This document shows positions 16,829-27,432 of a stretch of DNA of 64,000 nucleotides, one piece after another. A program made the translations under genes and the position numbers. The stretch comes from Shimia sp. CNT1-13L.2 (lineage in GTDB: Bacteria > Pseudomonadota > Alphaproteobacteria > Rhodobacterales > Rhodobacteraceae), in the NCBI RefSeq assembly GCF_024331145.1, contig NZ_JANDJO010000004.1, positions 124,001 to 188,000 on the forward strand. Direction: 5' to 3'. Under the pieces are notes generated by a model. The model was not told the origin of the DNA. It ran no database searches and was given only the letters and a program-made list of their open reading frames with translations. Position 1 is the stretch's first letter, and each line of letters begins with the position of its first letter.

Positions 16829-19162
16829 ATGAAAGACAGACAGGATATCCGCGGCGCGACGCGACATTCGATCCCGCATGACAGCGCGGCAAAACAGGTG
16901 ATGGGGCGGGCCGAATATACCGACGACATCGCCGAACCGGCTGGGACGCTGCACGCCTATCTTGGGGTGTCCGATGTGGCCCATGCACGGCTTCGGTCGA
17001 TTGACCTGTCCGCGGTGCGGGCCGCGCCGGGTGTTGTCGATGTTCTGACGGCGGCTGACATTCCGGGGGTGAACGACGTGAGCCCGACCGGACGCCACGA
17101 CGAGCCGGTGTTCCCGACGGACGCGATCGAATACCACGGCCAGCCCCTGTTCGCGGTTGTGGCCGAGACACGGGACGCCGCGCGGCGAGCAGCGGAGCTG
17201 GCCAAGATCGACTGCGAGGTTCTGCCCCACGCGACAGACCCTGTTTCGGCGCGGGACGCGGGAATGCCACTGGTGACAGATCCTCTCAAGCTTGAGCGCG
17301 GGGACGTGGCCAGCGGGTTCGGGAAGGCCGCGCATCGGGTAACGGGGCGGATGGTGATTGGTGGTCAGGATCACATGTATCTTGAAGGCCAGATCGCCTT
17401 TGCCGTACCGGGCGAGGACGACGACGTTGTCGTGCATTGTTCGACGCAACACCCTAGCGAGGCGCAGCATATGGTGGCGCATGTCCTTGGGGTGCCCTCC
17501 AACGCAGTGGTGGTGAACGTCCGGCGTATGGGCGGCGGGTTTGGCGGCAAGGAAAGCCAGATGAACCTGTTCTGTGCGGTCGCTGCCATGGCCGCCAAGA
17601 AGCTGGGGCGGCCAGTGAAGATTCGTCCGGATCGTGATCAGGACATGACCGCCACAGGCAAGCGCCATGACTTTGTTGTCGACTATGATGTGGGGTTTGA
17701 TGACACGGGGCGGATCGCGGCGGTGGAAGGCGAGTTCGCGGCGCGGTGCGGATATTCCTCGGACCTGTCGGGGCCGGTCACGGATCGGGCACTGTTTCAC
17801 GCCGACAACGCCTATTTCTATCCCAATGTGCGCCTGACATCGCGGCCGCAAAAGACAAATACAGTCTCTAACACGGCCTTTCGTGGCTTTGGCGGGCCGC
17901 AGGGCGTTGTGGCTGCGGAACGCATGATCGAAGAGATCGCCTTTGCGCTTGGCAAGGATCCTCTGGAGATCAGACGAGCCAATTTCTATGGCGATGGTTC
18001 GGATGACCGCAGCCTGACGCCCTATCATCAGACGGTCGAAGACAACGTAATTGGCCGGATCGTTGATGAACTTGAGGACAGCGCAGATTACCAGGCGCGT
18101 CGCAAGGCGATTGTCGAGGAGAACGCCAAGGGAGGTGTCTTGCGGCGCGGTATTGCGCTGACGCCGGTCAAGTTCGGGATTTCCTTTACCGCGACCTGGT
18201 ACAATCAGGCCGGGGCGCTGATCCATGTCTATAACGACGGGTCGATCCATCTGAACCATGGTGGCACCGAGATGGGCCAGGGGCTGAACACCAAGGTGGC
18301 GCAGGTGGTGGCAGAGGCCTTTCAGGTGGATTTTGACCGGATCAAGATCACCAAGACCACAACAGAGAAAGTGCCGAATACCTCGGCGACGGCGGCCTCG
18401 TCAGGATCGGACCTGAACGGGATGGCGGCGCTGGATGCTGCCGAGCAGATCAAGGCGCGGCTGGTGCAGTTTGCGGCAGAGAGCCGTGGTGTGGGCGAAG
18501 ACGCGGTACGTTTTGTGCCGAACCACGTGCAGATCGGCGATGAGGTCGTGGCTTTTGATGCGCTTGTGAAAGAGGCCTATATGGCGCGGGTGCATCTGTC
18601 GGCGGCGGGGTTCTACAAGACGCCGAAAATCCACTGGGATCGCGCGGCGGGCAAGGGGCGGCCGTTTTACTATTACGCCTATGGCGCGGCCTGTTCCGAG
18701 GTGGTGATTGATACGCTGACGGGTGAATATCGCGTCGAGCGCACGGATATCCTGCATGATGTGGGCAGGTCGCTTAATCCGGCGCTGGACAAGGGGCAGG
18801 TTGAGGGCGCGTTTATCCAGGGCATGGGATGGCTGACCACGGAAGAGCTTTGGTGGGACGATGCAGGGCGGCTGCGCACGCATGCGCCTTCGACCTACAA
18901 GATTCCGCTGGCGAGTGACCGGCCCCGTGTTTTCAACGTGGAACTCGCGGATTGGTCGGAAAACCGGGAGATGACGATCAAACGGTCAAAGGCGGTCGGA
19001 GAGCCTCCGTTCATCCTTGGGATTGCGGTTCTCGAGGCGCTGTCGATGGCGGTGGCGTCGGTTGCGGATTACAAGGTCTGCCCGCGTCTTGATACGCCCG
19101 CCACGCCGGAGCGGGTCTTGCTGGCGGTGGAACGGCTGCGGACCGAGGGAGCGCGGGGATGA
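16829..19162 (+). CDS. xdhB: Xanthine dehydrogenase large subunit XdhB (molybdopterin)
   Basis: This is the molybdenum-cofactor catalytic subunit of xanthine dehydrogenase. In about 777 residues it shows the family pattern: GGQDHMYLEGQ, MGGGFGGKESQ (Moco loop), NTAFRGFGGPQGV, the EMGQGLNTKVAQ loop, and TSATAASSGSDLNG, with the C-terminal KRSKAVGEPPFILG carrying the catalytic glutamate. Two starts are possible: ATG 16814, overlapping the xdhA stop (ATGA), or ATG 16829, just after GGGGTGAGG; I prefer the second. It overlaps xdhC by four bases. Confidence 0.96.
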   Translation: MKDRQDIRGATRHSIPHDSAAKQVMGRAEYTDDIAEPAGTLHAYLGVSDVAHARLRSIDLSAVRAAPGVVDVLTAADIPGVNDVSPTGRHDEPVFPTDAIEYHGQPLFAVVAETRDAARRAAELAKIDCEVLPHATDPVSARDAGMPLVTDPLKLERGDVASGFGKAAHRVTGRMVIGGQDHMYLEGQIAFAVPGEDDDVVVHCSTQHPSEAQHMVAHVLGVPSNAVVVNVRRMGGGFGGKESQMNLFCAVAAMAAKKLGRPVKIRPDRDQDMTATGKRHDFVVDYDVGFDDTGRIAAVEGEFAARCGYSSDLSGPVTDRALFHADNAYFYPNVRLTSRPQKTNTVSNTAFRGFGGPQGVVAAERMIEEIAFALGKDPLEIRRANFYGDGSDDRSLTPYHQTVEDNVIGRIVDELEDSADYQARRKAIVEENAKGGVLRRGIALTPVKFGISFTATWYNQAGALIHVYNDGSIHLNHGGTEMGQGLNTKVAQVVAEAFQVDFDRIKITKTTTEKVPNTSATAASSGSDLNGMAALDAAEQIKARLVQFAAESRGVGEDAVRFVPNHVQIGDEVVAFDALVKEAYMARVHLSAAGFYKTPKIHWDRAAGKGRPFYYYAYGAACSEVVIDTLTGEYRVERTDILHDVGRSLNPALDKGQVEGAFIQGMGWLTTEELWWDDAGRLRTHAPSTYKIPLASDRPRVFNVELADWSENREMTIKRSKAVGEPPFILGIAVLEALSMAVASVADYKVCPRLDTPATPERVLLAVERLRTEGARG

Positions 19163-20004
19163 GCCAGAGCGCGACATTGCGGGCTTTCCTAGAGGCACAT
19201 GAGGCCGTGGTCAAGGTGCGGATCAGCCGCGTCTTGGGGTCGGCACCGCGTGCGGAAGGCACCGAGATGTTCGTAGCGTCAGGGGGTGTTTTCGGCACGA
19301 TTGGTGGCGGTCAGCTGGAGTTTCGGGTGATTGATGCGGCCCGCGCCCTATTGGAACGGGGCGACGCGGCGGATGTGCTTGATCTGCCGTTGGGGCCGGA
19401 GATCGGCCAGTGTTGCGGCGGGCGCGTCGAGGTTTCGCTGTCCTGCATGAGCGCGCAAGACAAGGAGGCGGCGGTTTCCGTGGCGGCGCGGGAAGATGCG
19501 CGCCAGCCGTCGGTTTATGTGCTGGGGGCCGGCCATGTGGGGCGTGCGCTGTGTGACCTGTTTCAGCATATGCCGGTGCGTTGCGTGTTGGTGGATCAGC
19601 GCGAGGAAGAGCTGGCGCAATGCGCGGCGCAGGTGGAACAGTGTCTTACTGCGCTGCCCGAGGCCGAGATTACAAGCGCACCGGATGGCAGCGCCTTTAT
19701 CGTCACGACACACGATCACGGACTGGATTTCCTCTTGGCCTCGACCGCACTTGGGCGGGAGGATGCGACCTATGTCGGGCTGATCGGGTCCGCCACGAAA
19801 CGGGCGAATTTCCGCAGTTGGGTGCAGCGGCATTGTGACGGGGTCGACGTTGCGCGGCTTGTTTGCCCGATTGGTGCGGGTGCCGATAAGGACAAGCGGC
19901 CAGCCGTGATTGCGGCAATGACGGTGGCCGAGGTGATGGCGGCGCTGTCGATCGCTACCCAGTGTGACGCCGACATCCCGGTGCGCCATTTCGCGGCGCA
20001 GTAG
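19159..20004 (+). CDS. xdhC: Xanthine dehydrogenase accessory factor XdhC
   Basis: XdhC binds molybdenum cofactor and delivers its sulfurated form to the XdhB apoenzyme. The 281-residue protein has the XdhC/CoxI N-terminal domain (VLGSAPRAEGTEMFVA, GGGQLEF, then GQCCGGRVEV) and a C-terminal Rossmann domain opening with VYVLGAGHVGRALCDLF. The ATGA overlap with xdhB indicates translational coupling. It is convergent with allA, the two stops being eight bases apart with no visible terminator hairpin. Confidence 0.95.
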   Translation: MSQSATLRAFLEAHEAVVKVRISRVLGSAPRAEGTEMFVASGGVFGTIGGGQLEFRVIDAARALLERGDAADVLDLPLGPEIGQCCGGRVEVSLSCMSAQDKEAAVSVAAREDARQPSVYVLGAGHVGRALCDLFQHMPVRCVLVDQREEELAQCAAQVEQCLTALPEAEITSAPDGSAFIVTTHDHGLDFLLASTALGREDATYVGLIGSATKRANFRSWVQRHCDGVDVARLVCPIGAGADKDKRPAVIAAMTVAEVMAALSIATQCDADIPVRHFAAQ

Positions 20005-20011
20005 CGCGTTT

Positions 20012-20497
20012 CTAGGTGTCGATCGTCAGCGGCGTTGCGAACCAGTGTTCCTCGAGGTTGGGGCCTTCGCCGATTCGATCCACCACGGCAAAGAGGCCGG
20101 GATCATGGAGCGGCGTCAGAACGCCGTGCCAGACACCCCGATGATAGTTCACCCCCTGCCCCGGAGCGGTTTTGAACGCCAGGGGGCGGCCGGGTTTGCC
20201 ATCCTCATCCGGTGCGACGACGACGATGAAGGGTTTGTCTGACAGGGGCAGAAAGGCCTGACTGCCGTCGGGATGCCGTTCCATCATGTCGAGGGCGAAG
20301 GGCAAGGTCACGCATTTGGATTGAAACACGCTGATCCCGGCCTGACCGTCGGTGAAATCAAGGCGCGCGCGATCGTGGTAGCGGCCACACCGACCCTGAT
20401 TGATGATCTTGTCGGCCTTGCCCGAGACTTCGATCACATCGCCGAAAGGGGCAAAGGCCGCGGCGGTCAGCGGTTGCAGGTGGATGGTATCGCTCAT
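20012..20497 (-). CDS. allA: Ureidoglycolate lyase
   Basis: Ureidoglycolate lyase (AllA family) splits ureidoglycolate into glyoxylate and urea, the last step of allantoin use. The 161-residue length is typical. Visible conserved segments are FGDVIEVSG, GRCGRYHD, FQSKCVTLPFALDMMERHPDGSQAF and the C-terminal NYHRGVWHGVL, which contains metal/substrate-site histidines of this cupin-like fold. Its start overlaps the stop of the fused puuE-uraD gene by four bases, so it is co-translated with it. The product glyoxylate links this cluster to central metabolism. Confidence 0.93.
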   Translation of the reverse strand: MSDTIHLQPLTAAAFAPFGDVIEVSGKADKIINQGRCGRYHDRARLDFTDGQAGISVFQSKCVTLPFALDMMERHPDGSQAFLPLSDKPFIVVVAPDEDGKPGRPLAFKTAPGQGVNYHRGVWHGVLTPLHDPGLFAVVDRIGEGPNLEEHWFATPLTIDT

Positions 20498-21906
20498 GCG
20501 CCCAGCTTCTCGATCAGGCGCAATTCGGCGATCCGCTCGACCTGTTTGCAGGCCTCGGTGAATTCGGTGTCGCGATCATTGCCGACCCTGCGCTTGAAGG
20601 CCTCTAGGATCGTGGCCTTGGTGTTGTCGCGCACGGCGATGATGAAGGGGAAGCCGAATTTTTCGGTGTAAGCGGTGTTGAGCGCGGTAAACTCCGCGCG
20701 CTCCTGATCGGTCAGCGCGTCGAGACCGGCCGAGGCCTGTTCGGCGGTGGATTCGGCGGTCAGGCGCTTGGCAGCCGCCAGTTTGCCGGCAAGGTCCGGG
20801 TGCGCGACCAGAACCGCGTGGCGCTGTTCCTGCGAGGCGGAGCGGAAAATGCGCGACAGGGCGCTGTGAATGCCGGTTGCCGTGTCATGGGTTGGGCCAA
20901 GTTCGAGATCAAAGGCGCCTTCGGCGATCCACGGGCTGTGTTCGAAAATGCCGCCGAATTCCGACACGAAGGTTTCCTTGTCCATCTCGGACGGACGCAA
21001 GCCCTGTTTGGGTGGGTGTTGCCGCGCCCAGTGATCGGCGATCTGTTCGCGGGTGGCGAACCAGACGCCGTCGTGCTGGCGGAAGTAGTCGAGCACGCGC
21101 TTGAGGGCGGCGGCACGGCCCGGGCGGCCCATCAGGCGGCAATGCAGACCGATAGAGAGCATCTTGGGCGCGCCCTCCTGCCCCTCGGCATAGAGCATAT
21201 CGAAGCTGTCCTTGAGGTAGCTTTCGAACTGGTCGCCGTTGGTATAGCCCGCCTGAATGGCAAAGCGCATGTCGTTGCAATCCATCGTGTAGGGCACGAT
21301 CAGCTGATCCTTGCCCCCTGCCCTGACCCAATAGGGCAGATCATCGGCATAGCTGTCGGCGATATAGGCAAAGCTGCCTTCGCGGGCGACAAGGTCGACG
21401 GTGTTCATGGAACAGCGGCCGGTGTACCAGCCGCGCGGGGCGCTGCCGGTGACTTCGGTGTGCAGACGGATCGCTTCGCGGATTTGTGCGGCCTCTTCCT
21501 CGGCGCTCATGTCCTTGTGTTCGATCCACTTCAGACCGTGGCTGGCGATTTCCCAGCCTGCGGCGGTCATTGCCGCCACCTGTTCCGGCGCGCGTGCCAA
21601 GGCAGTGGCGACACCGTAGACCGTGACAGGCAGATCGGACATCAGGCGATGCAGGCGCCAGAAACCGGCGCGGCTGCCGTATTCGTAGATCGATTCCATG
21701 TTCCAGTGGCGCTGACCGGACCAAGGCTGAGCGCCGGTGATTTCGGAGAGGAACGCCTCGGAGGCGGCGTCGCCGTGGAGGATGTTGTTCTCGCCGCCCT
21801 CTTCGTAGTTGAGAACGATCTGAACGGCGATCTTGGCACCGTTCGGCCAGTTGGCCGCCGGCGGGTTTGCGCCGTGGCCTGTCATGTCTCGTGGATAGCG
21901 TGTCAC
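20494..21906 (-). CDS. Bifunctional allantoinase PuuE / OHCU decarboxylase UraD fusion
   Basis: One 470-residue protein carries two consecutive urate-pathway enzymes. Residues about 1-305 are a polysaccharide-deacetylase-fold allantoinase of the PuuE type (NYEEGGENNILHGD, YEYGSRAGFWRLHRL, EIASHGLKWIEHKDM, GWYTGRCSMNTVDLV, IGLHCRLMGRPGR). Residues about 310-470 are 2-oxo-4-hydroxy-4-carboxy-5-ureidoimidazoline (OHCU) decarboxylase (FVSEFGGIFEHSPWIAE, AHPDLAGKLA, FTALNTAYTEKFGFPFIIAVR). The UraD domain acts before allantoinase in the pathway, so the fusion couples non-adjacent-looking but sequential chemistry via allantoin. It is co-translated with allA and divergent from uraH, 148 bases away. 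Confidence 0.93.
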   Translation of the reverse strand: MTRYPRDMTGHGANPPAANWPNGAKIAVQIVLNYEEGGENNILHGDAASEAFLSEITGAQPWSGQRHWNMESIYEYGSRAGFWRLHRLMSDLPVTVYGVATALARAPEQVAAMTAAGWEIASHGLKWIEHKDMSAEEEAAQIREAIRLHTEVTGSAPRGWYTGRCSMNTVDLVAREGSFAYIADSYADDLPYWVRAGGKDQLIVPYTMDCNDMRFAIQAGYTNGDQFESYLKDSFDMLYAEGQEGAPKMLSIGLHCRLMGRPGRAAALKRVLDYFRQHDGVWFATREQIADHWARQHPPKQGLRPSEMDKETFVSEFGGIFEHSPWIAEGAFDLELGPTHDTATGIHSALSRIFRSASQEQRHAVLVAHPDLAGKLAAAKRLTAESTAEQASAGLDALTDQERAEFTALNTAYTEKFGFPFIIAVRDNTKATILEAFKRRVGNDRDTEFTEACKQVERIAELRLIEKLGA

Positions 21907-22054
21907 GTGAAATCCCTTGTGCGTTCGACACTTACTAAATCACAAAGCCGCCGTGGTTTTTCAAAAAATGTTAGAAACACCATTCTGGTGGACCGGCTTT
22001 GCCTCATTTCTGATATTAGGGCAGAACGATCCCAGCACACAGGAGGCCCAGCCG

Positions 22055-22408
22055 ATGACCGGATATTTGACCACGCATGTTCTTGATACCGCGCGCGGAT
22101 GCCCGGCGGCGGGGCTTGAGATTGCACTGTTCCGGATTGAAGGCGAGAGCCGCACCCTGTTGAAGACGCTGACAACCAATGACGACGGGCGCACGGATGA
22201 ACAGATCCTGCCAGCAGACGCCTTTGAGATCGGGGAATACGAGTTGGTGTTTCACGCGGGCGCCTATCTGGACGCGACCGGCACGCCGCCGGAATCCCCG
22301 CGTTTCCTGAACGTGATCCCGATCCGGTTCGGCATGTCGGAAGCGGCGCATTACCACGTGCCGCTGCTGCTGTCTCCGTTCGGCTATTCCACCTATCGCG
22401 GCAGTTGA
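22055..22408 (+). CDS. uraH: 5-hydroxyisourate hydrolase (transthyretin-like)
   Basis: UraH hydrolyses 5-hydroxyisourate, the product of urate oxidation, to OHCU, which the neighbouring UraD domain then decarboxylates. The 117-residue protein has the hallmarks: [14 protein letters not shown] at the N-terminus (catalytic His), the NDDGRTDE strand, [19 protein letters not shown] at the C-terminus with the diagnostic YRGS ending. The ATG at 22055 follows AGGAGG. It is divergent from puuE-uraD, so a shared regulated promoter is likely. No urate oxidase gene of any type is adjacent, so that step must be encoded outside the window. Confidence 0.96.
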   Translation: MTGYLTTHVLDTARGCPAAGLEIALFRIEGESRTLLKTLTTNDDGRTDEQILPADAFEIGEYELVFHAGAYLDATGTPPESPRFLNVIPIRFGMSEAAHYHVPLLLSPFGYSTYRGS

Positions 22409-22420
22409 TCCCGGGGCCGG

Positions 22421-23428
22421 TCAGGCCGTGGCAAATTCGGCCTGCGCGGCGGTGACGGCGATCATGTGAAGCGCGTCTTCGGCGCTGCAACCACGCGAAA
22501 GATCGTTCGCCGGTTTGTCGAGTCCCTGAAGGATCGGGCCAATCGCAACCGCGCCGCCAAGGCGTTGCGCGATCTTGTAGGCGATGTTGCCGCTTTCGAG
22601 ATTGGGGAAGACGAAGATGTTGGCATCCCCTCCAAGCGGCGAGTCGCTGGCCTTGGAGGCGGCGACGTCGGGCACAAAGGCCGCGTCGAACTGGAGTTCG
22701 CCGTCGATCAGGAGATTGGGCTGGGTTTCCTGTGCGATCTGGGTGGCGGTGACGACCTTGGACACGGCCACATGTTCGGCACTGCCGCGCGTCGAGAAGG
22801 ACAGCATGGCGACGCGAGGTGTTTCGCTGGTAAGGGTGGCGAAAGATTCCGCGGAGGCCATGGCGATCTCGGCCAGTTCCTCGGCGTTGGGGTCGACCAC
22901 GAGGCCGCTGTCGGCAAAGATGTGGGCGCCTTTCTTGGCGTGATGCGCCTCGCAGAACAGCATCAGGAAGAAACTGGACACCAGCTTGGCGCCTTTTTTG
23001 GGGCCGATGACCTGAATCGCGGTGCGGACGATTTCGGCGGTGGTGGCAACCGCCCCGCCAACGGTCCCGTCTGCTAGCCCAGCTTTGACCAGAAGCGCCG
23101 CATAGACATGCGGTTTCGACGCGGCACGCAACGCCTGTTCGAGGGTGACACCCTTGTGCTTGCGCAGGCTGTAGTAGAGGAGCGCAAGTTCATCACGGTG
23201 GGGGGATTTGGTGGGGTCGTGAATCTCGATACCCTCGCCCGGCTCTTGCTTGAGCAGCGAGAATTGCAACTGAACAGTCAGTTCATCGCCAACCAGAATC
23301 GTGCGGGCGATCCCCTTGTCGCGCGCCTCGATGGCGGCCTCGACGATACGCGGATCCGTGCCTTCGCTCATGGCAATGACCTTTTGCGAGCGGGCAGCGT
23401 TTTTCAGCAGCGTCTCCAATGGTTTCAT
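22421..23428 (-). CDS. pta: Phosphate acetyltransferase
   Basis: Pta interconverts acetyl-CoA and acetyl phosphate. The 335-residue, single-domain (short) form matches the phosphate acetyl/butyryltransferase family: SEGTDPRIVEAA near the N-terminus, KAGLADGTVGGAVATTAEIVRTAI (about residues 121-144), FADSGLVVDPNAEELAEIA, and the C-terminal LGGDANIFVFPNLESGNIAYKIAQRLGGA. The ATG at 23428 is preceded by GGGAGGGG; a longer frame from 23470 has no such site. No acetate kinase gene is next to it, which fits the use of Pta with an acetyl-phosphate-yielding enzyme such as sulfoacetaldehyde acetyltransferase, but this is inference. It is convergent with uraH. Confidence 0.93.
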   Translation of the reverse strand: MKPLETLLKNAARSQKVIAMSEGTDPRIVEAAIEARDKGIARTILVGDELTVQLQFSLLKQEPGEGIEIHDPTKSPHRDELALLYYSLRKHKGVTLEQALRAASKPHVYAALLVKAGLADGTVGGAVATTAEIVRTAIQVIGPKKGAKLVSSFFLMLFCEAHHAKKGAHIFADSGLVVDPNAEELAEIAMASAESFATLTSETPRVAMLSFSTRGSAEHVAVSKVVTATQIAQETQPNLLIDGELQFDAAFVPDVAASKASDSPLGGDANIFVFPNLESGNIAYKIAQRLGGAVAIGPILQGLDKPANDLSRGCSAEDALHMIAVTAAQAEFATA

Positions 23429-24881
<1,453 letters not shown>

Positions 24882-24907
24882 CGACGCGCGCCTCAAGCCA
24901 AAGAAAC

Positions 24908-24939
24908 AAGGCCGGTACCGGCAAGGGTGCCGGCCTTTT
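24908..24939 (+). terminator. Rho-independent terminator after glf
   Basis: AAGGCCGGTAC (24908-24918) pairs with GTGCCGGCCTT (one G-T wobble) around a short loop and continues into TT. It sits 27 bases after the glf stop. Confidence 0.8.
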
Positions 24940-25016
24940 GCGTTCCTCAAGGAGGTGTTTTGCCTTGGGGACAAATCTGCGGTAAGGGAAAGCCTTCCAA
25001 AACGGATGCGCGACTC

Positions 25017-26672
25017 ATGACCCAACATCGTTCCGAACTGCTGATGCCAGCGGGCAACCTTCGCAAGCTCAAGATGGCCGTGCTTTATGGCGCGGATGCC
25101 GTCTATCTTGGCACGCCCGACATGTCGCTTCGCACGAAATCCGAGTTTTCGCTCGAGGATGTGATCGAGGGGGTCGAGTTCTGCCATGAACATGGTCGCC
25201 GCGCCTATCTGACGCTGAACCTGTTCTCGCACAACAAGGACATCCCCAAGCTGGACGAGTACATCGAGACGGTGCGGAAGGTGAAGCCGGACGGGCTTAT
25301 CATTTCCGACCCGGGGGTGTTTCAATACGTACGCGAACGGGCACCGGAAATCCCGCTGCATGTCTCGACGCAGGCCAATATCGCTTCTTGGCTGACGACC
25401 CAGTTCTGGCAGTCGCAGGGTGCGGACCTTGTGGTTCTGGCGCGTGAGGTGTCTTTCCCCGAGCTGGAGGAAATTCGCGAGAAATGCCCGGACATCAAGC
25501 TGGAAGCCTTTGTGCATGGCGCGATGTGCATGACCTATTCGGGCCGCTGCCTGTTGTCGAACTTTATGGCCGAGCGCGGGGCGAACCAGGGCAACTGTGC
25601 CAATTCGTGCCGTTGGAACTACAAGTTCCACATGCGTCTCAAGGATGGCACGGTTCAGGAGTTGATTGTCGACGAAGACAATCTGCACATGTTCGAATTC
25701 CTGCTGGAAGAAGGCGTGCGACCCGGTGAGTTCCTGCCGATCCAGGAAGACGAGCGCGGGAGTTATATCCTGAACTCGAAAGACCTGTGCCTGATGCCAA
25801 AGCTGGATGACTATCTGCGCATTGGTGTCGACAGTCTCAAGGTCGAGGGGCGCGGGAAGTCGGAATACTATGCCGCCGTCGTGGCGCGGGCCTACCGGAT
25901 GGCGATTGATGACTACTATGCCGACCCGGAGAACTGGAACGCGGCGGATTACATGGAAGAGCTGGGGACCGTGGGCAACCGCGGTTATACGCTGGCCTTC
26001 CACAAGGGGCGTTTGACCAACCTCGCGCATGGCTATGAGCAGACGCAGGCAATTGCCCAGTGGGAATATGCCGGGGTTGTGACCGAGGTGACCGAAGACG
26101 CCTTTCATGTCGAGGTGAAGAACAAACTCGAGCCGGGGGATGTGATCGAGATCGTGTCGCCGGTGGCGCGCAATACCATCCTGCTGCGTGGCTATGAGTA
26201 CGAGGTGGCGGCGACCGGTGAGAAGAAAGAGGTGATCCACGGATCGACCAAGACGATCATCCGTCTGCCCTTCGCCCTGTTCGAGCATGAAGACCTTGAT
26301 GACCTGCGCACGAACTTTCCGCCCTACACGGTGCTGCGCAAAGAGCGTGCGCTGACCGAAGAGCAATGGGCGCGTCTGCAACTCGACAAGACGGCGCTGG
26401 CGATGGAAGTGAAGGACAGCACGGGCGAGACCGCCTACAAGCGCCGCCGCGACAAGCTGGTGGAGGCGATCGAAGCGGATGCCAACACCAAGCGTTTCAA
26501 GACCAACCGTAAGGGCACCGAAGGGTGTTGCGGCAAGGGGTGCAACGGCTGTCTGATCTTCTGGCAGGACGACATATACGCCAAGGCCCGCGAAGTTCTT
26601 CTGGAACGCAAGCAGGGGGCGATGCTGACCAAGGCCGAGGCGGCCGAGTTCAAGCTGCCGGCGGCGGAGTAA
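25017..26672 (+). CDS. Peptidase U32 family protein, probably a tRNA/rRNA-hydroxylation or Fe-S factor
   Basis: A 551-residue member of the U32 ('collagenase-like') family. The N-terminal domain begins ELLMPAGNLRKLKMAVLYGADAVYLG. The family signature lies at about residues 165-199 (FVHGAMCMTYSGRCLLSNFM ... NQGNCANSC) with cysteines 171, 178, 194 and 198, the four that ligate an Fe-S cluster in related U32 proteins. Despite the name, characterised relatives (TrhP, RlhA, UbiU/UbiV) take part in RNA or ubiquinone hydroxylation, so protease activity should not be assumed. The C-terminus adds an unusual cysteine group (C504, C505, C509, C512). The ATG at 25017 matches the family start. It is transcribed alone. 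Confidence 0.88.
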   Translation: MTQHRSELLMPAGNLRKLKMAVLYGADAVYLGTPDMSLRTKSEFSLEDVIEGVEFCHEHGRRAYLTLNLFSHNKDIPKLDEYIETVRKVKPDGLIISDPGVFQYVRERAPEIPLHVSTQANIASWLTTQFWQSQGADLVVLAREVSFPELEEIREKCPDIKLEAFVHGAMCMTYSGRCLLSNFMAERGANQGNCANSCRWNYKFHMRLKDGTVQELIVDEDNLHMFEFLLEEGVRPGEFLPIQEDERGSYILNSKDLCLMPKLDDYLRIGVDSLKVEGRGKSEYYAAVVARAYRMAIDDYYADPENWNAADYMEELGTVGNRGYTLAFHKGRLTNLAHGYEQTQAIAQWEYAGVVTEVTEDAFHVEVKNKLEPGDVIEIVSPVARNTILLRGYEYEVAATGEKKEVIHGSTKTIIRLPFALFEHEDLDDLRTNFPPYTVLRKERALTEEQWARLQLDKTALAMEVKDSTGETAYKRRRDKLVEAIEADANTKRFKTNRKGTEGCCGKGCNGCLIFWQDDIYAKAREVLLERKQGAMLTKAEAAEFKLPAAE

Positions 26673-26679
26673 GCAGGCT

Positions 26680-27432
26680 TCAGGCCTGATCGTGCCGGTA
26701 GAGCGTGATCGGGCCGGATTGCATTTCGCTCAGGAACTGGCGGGTGAATTCCCAGATATCGGCATCATGCACGAGGTGGTGGGTGAGATAGCCCAGCGGC
26801 TCGGCGGCATCGGTGTTGCCGTTCCGCCGATCCTGCAGCAGCTGCACGGTCTGGGCGATCAGGGTTTCAGGCGCGACGAGGCCCCGCGTGCCGCGCCAGA
26901 AAATCGGATCGATATGGGTGTTGATCTGGACCACGCCGGGCGCGGGTTCAACGGCTTTGCGGGGTGTATAGGTCGAGATCGCGGTATAGCCGATGGCGGC
27001 AAGATCCGGCATCAGGTCGGGCGCGATGCGGTTCCAGGGCGGCACGAACATCGGGGCGAGACGCGCACCAAAGAGGCCTTGCAGGCGGGTGAGCGCGTTT
27101 TGCAGATCGGCGCGGGCGTCTTCAGGTCTGCGGGTGGCGCCGAACTCGGCCTTCTTGGCTTCGGGCGGGGCGTGGTTTTCATGCGCCCAGCCGTGGATCA
27201 CGGGGATCAGGTTTTGGCGGCCGTCAACAAAAGCCGCCAGTTCCGGCGTGGCCGTTTTCGGGATCACGGCAAGGTGGACAGGCACGCCAAGCGCCTTTGA
27301 CATCTCGTGCATCCGGTCCAGGTGCGCGGTGGGGTGGATCGCGTCGTCGTCGCGCCACCAGAAGGGCAGAATCAGACCCTGTTCCCGCCAAATCGCCAAT
27401 TCTTGCCGGAGGGGGGCCCAGTCAATCCTCAT
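26680..27432 (-). CDS. Polysaccharide-deacetylase-fold protein
   Basis: A 250-residue protein with the NodB-like deacetylase fold. The metal/catalytic aspartates are visible in FWWRDDDA (about residues 24-31), the histidine motif in IHGWAHEN, and PPWNRIAPDL corresponds to the substrate-binding motif. No signal peptide is present, so it would act in the cytoplasm on a sugar nucleotide, lipid-linked sugar or similar, unless exported another way. Last gene of the seven-gene surface-glycan operon, overlapping the preceding glycosyltransferase by four bases. The exact substrate is unknown. Confidence 0.83.
   Translation of the reverse strand: MRIDWAPLRQELAIWREQGLILPFWWRDDDAIHPTAHLDRMHEMSKALGVPVHLAVIPKTATPELAAFVDGRQNLIPVIHGWAHENHAPPEAKKAEFGATRRPEDARADLQNALTRLQGLFGARLAPMFVPPWNRIAPDLMPDLAAIGYTAISTYTPRKAVEPAPGVVQINTHIDPIFWRGTRGLVAPETLIAQTVQLLQDRRNGNTDAAEPLGYLTHHLVHDADIWEFTRQFLSEMQSGPITLYRHDQA

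Noticed and set aside
16763..18259. Minus-strand open frame of 498 codons opposite xdhB
   Set aside because: Antisense shadow of a clear molybdopterin-enzyme gene.
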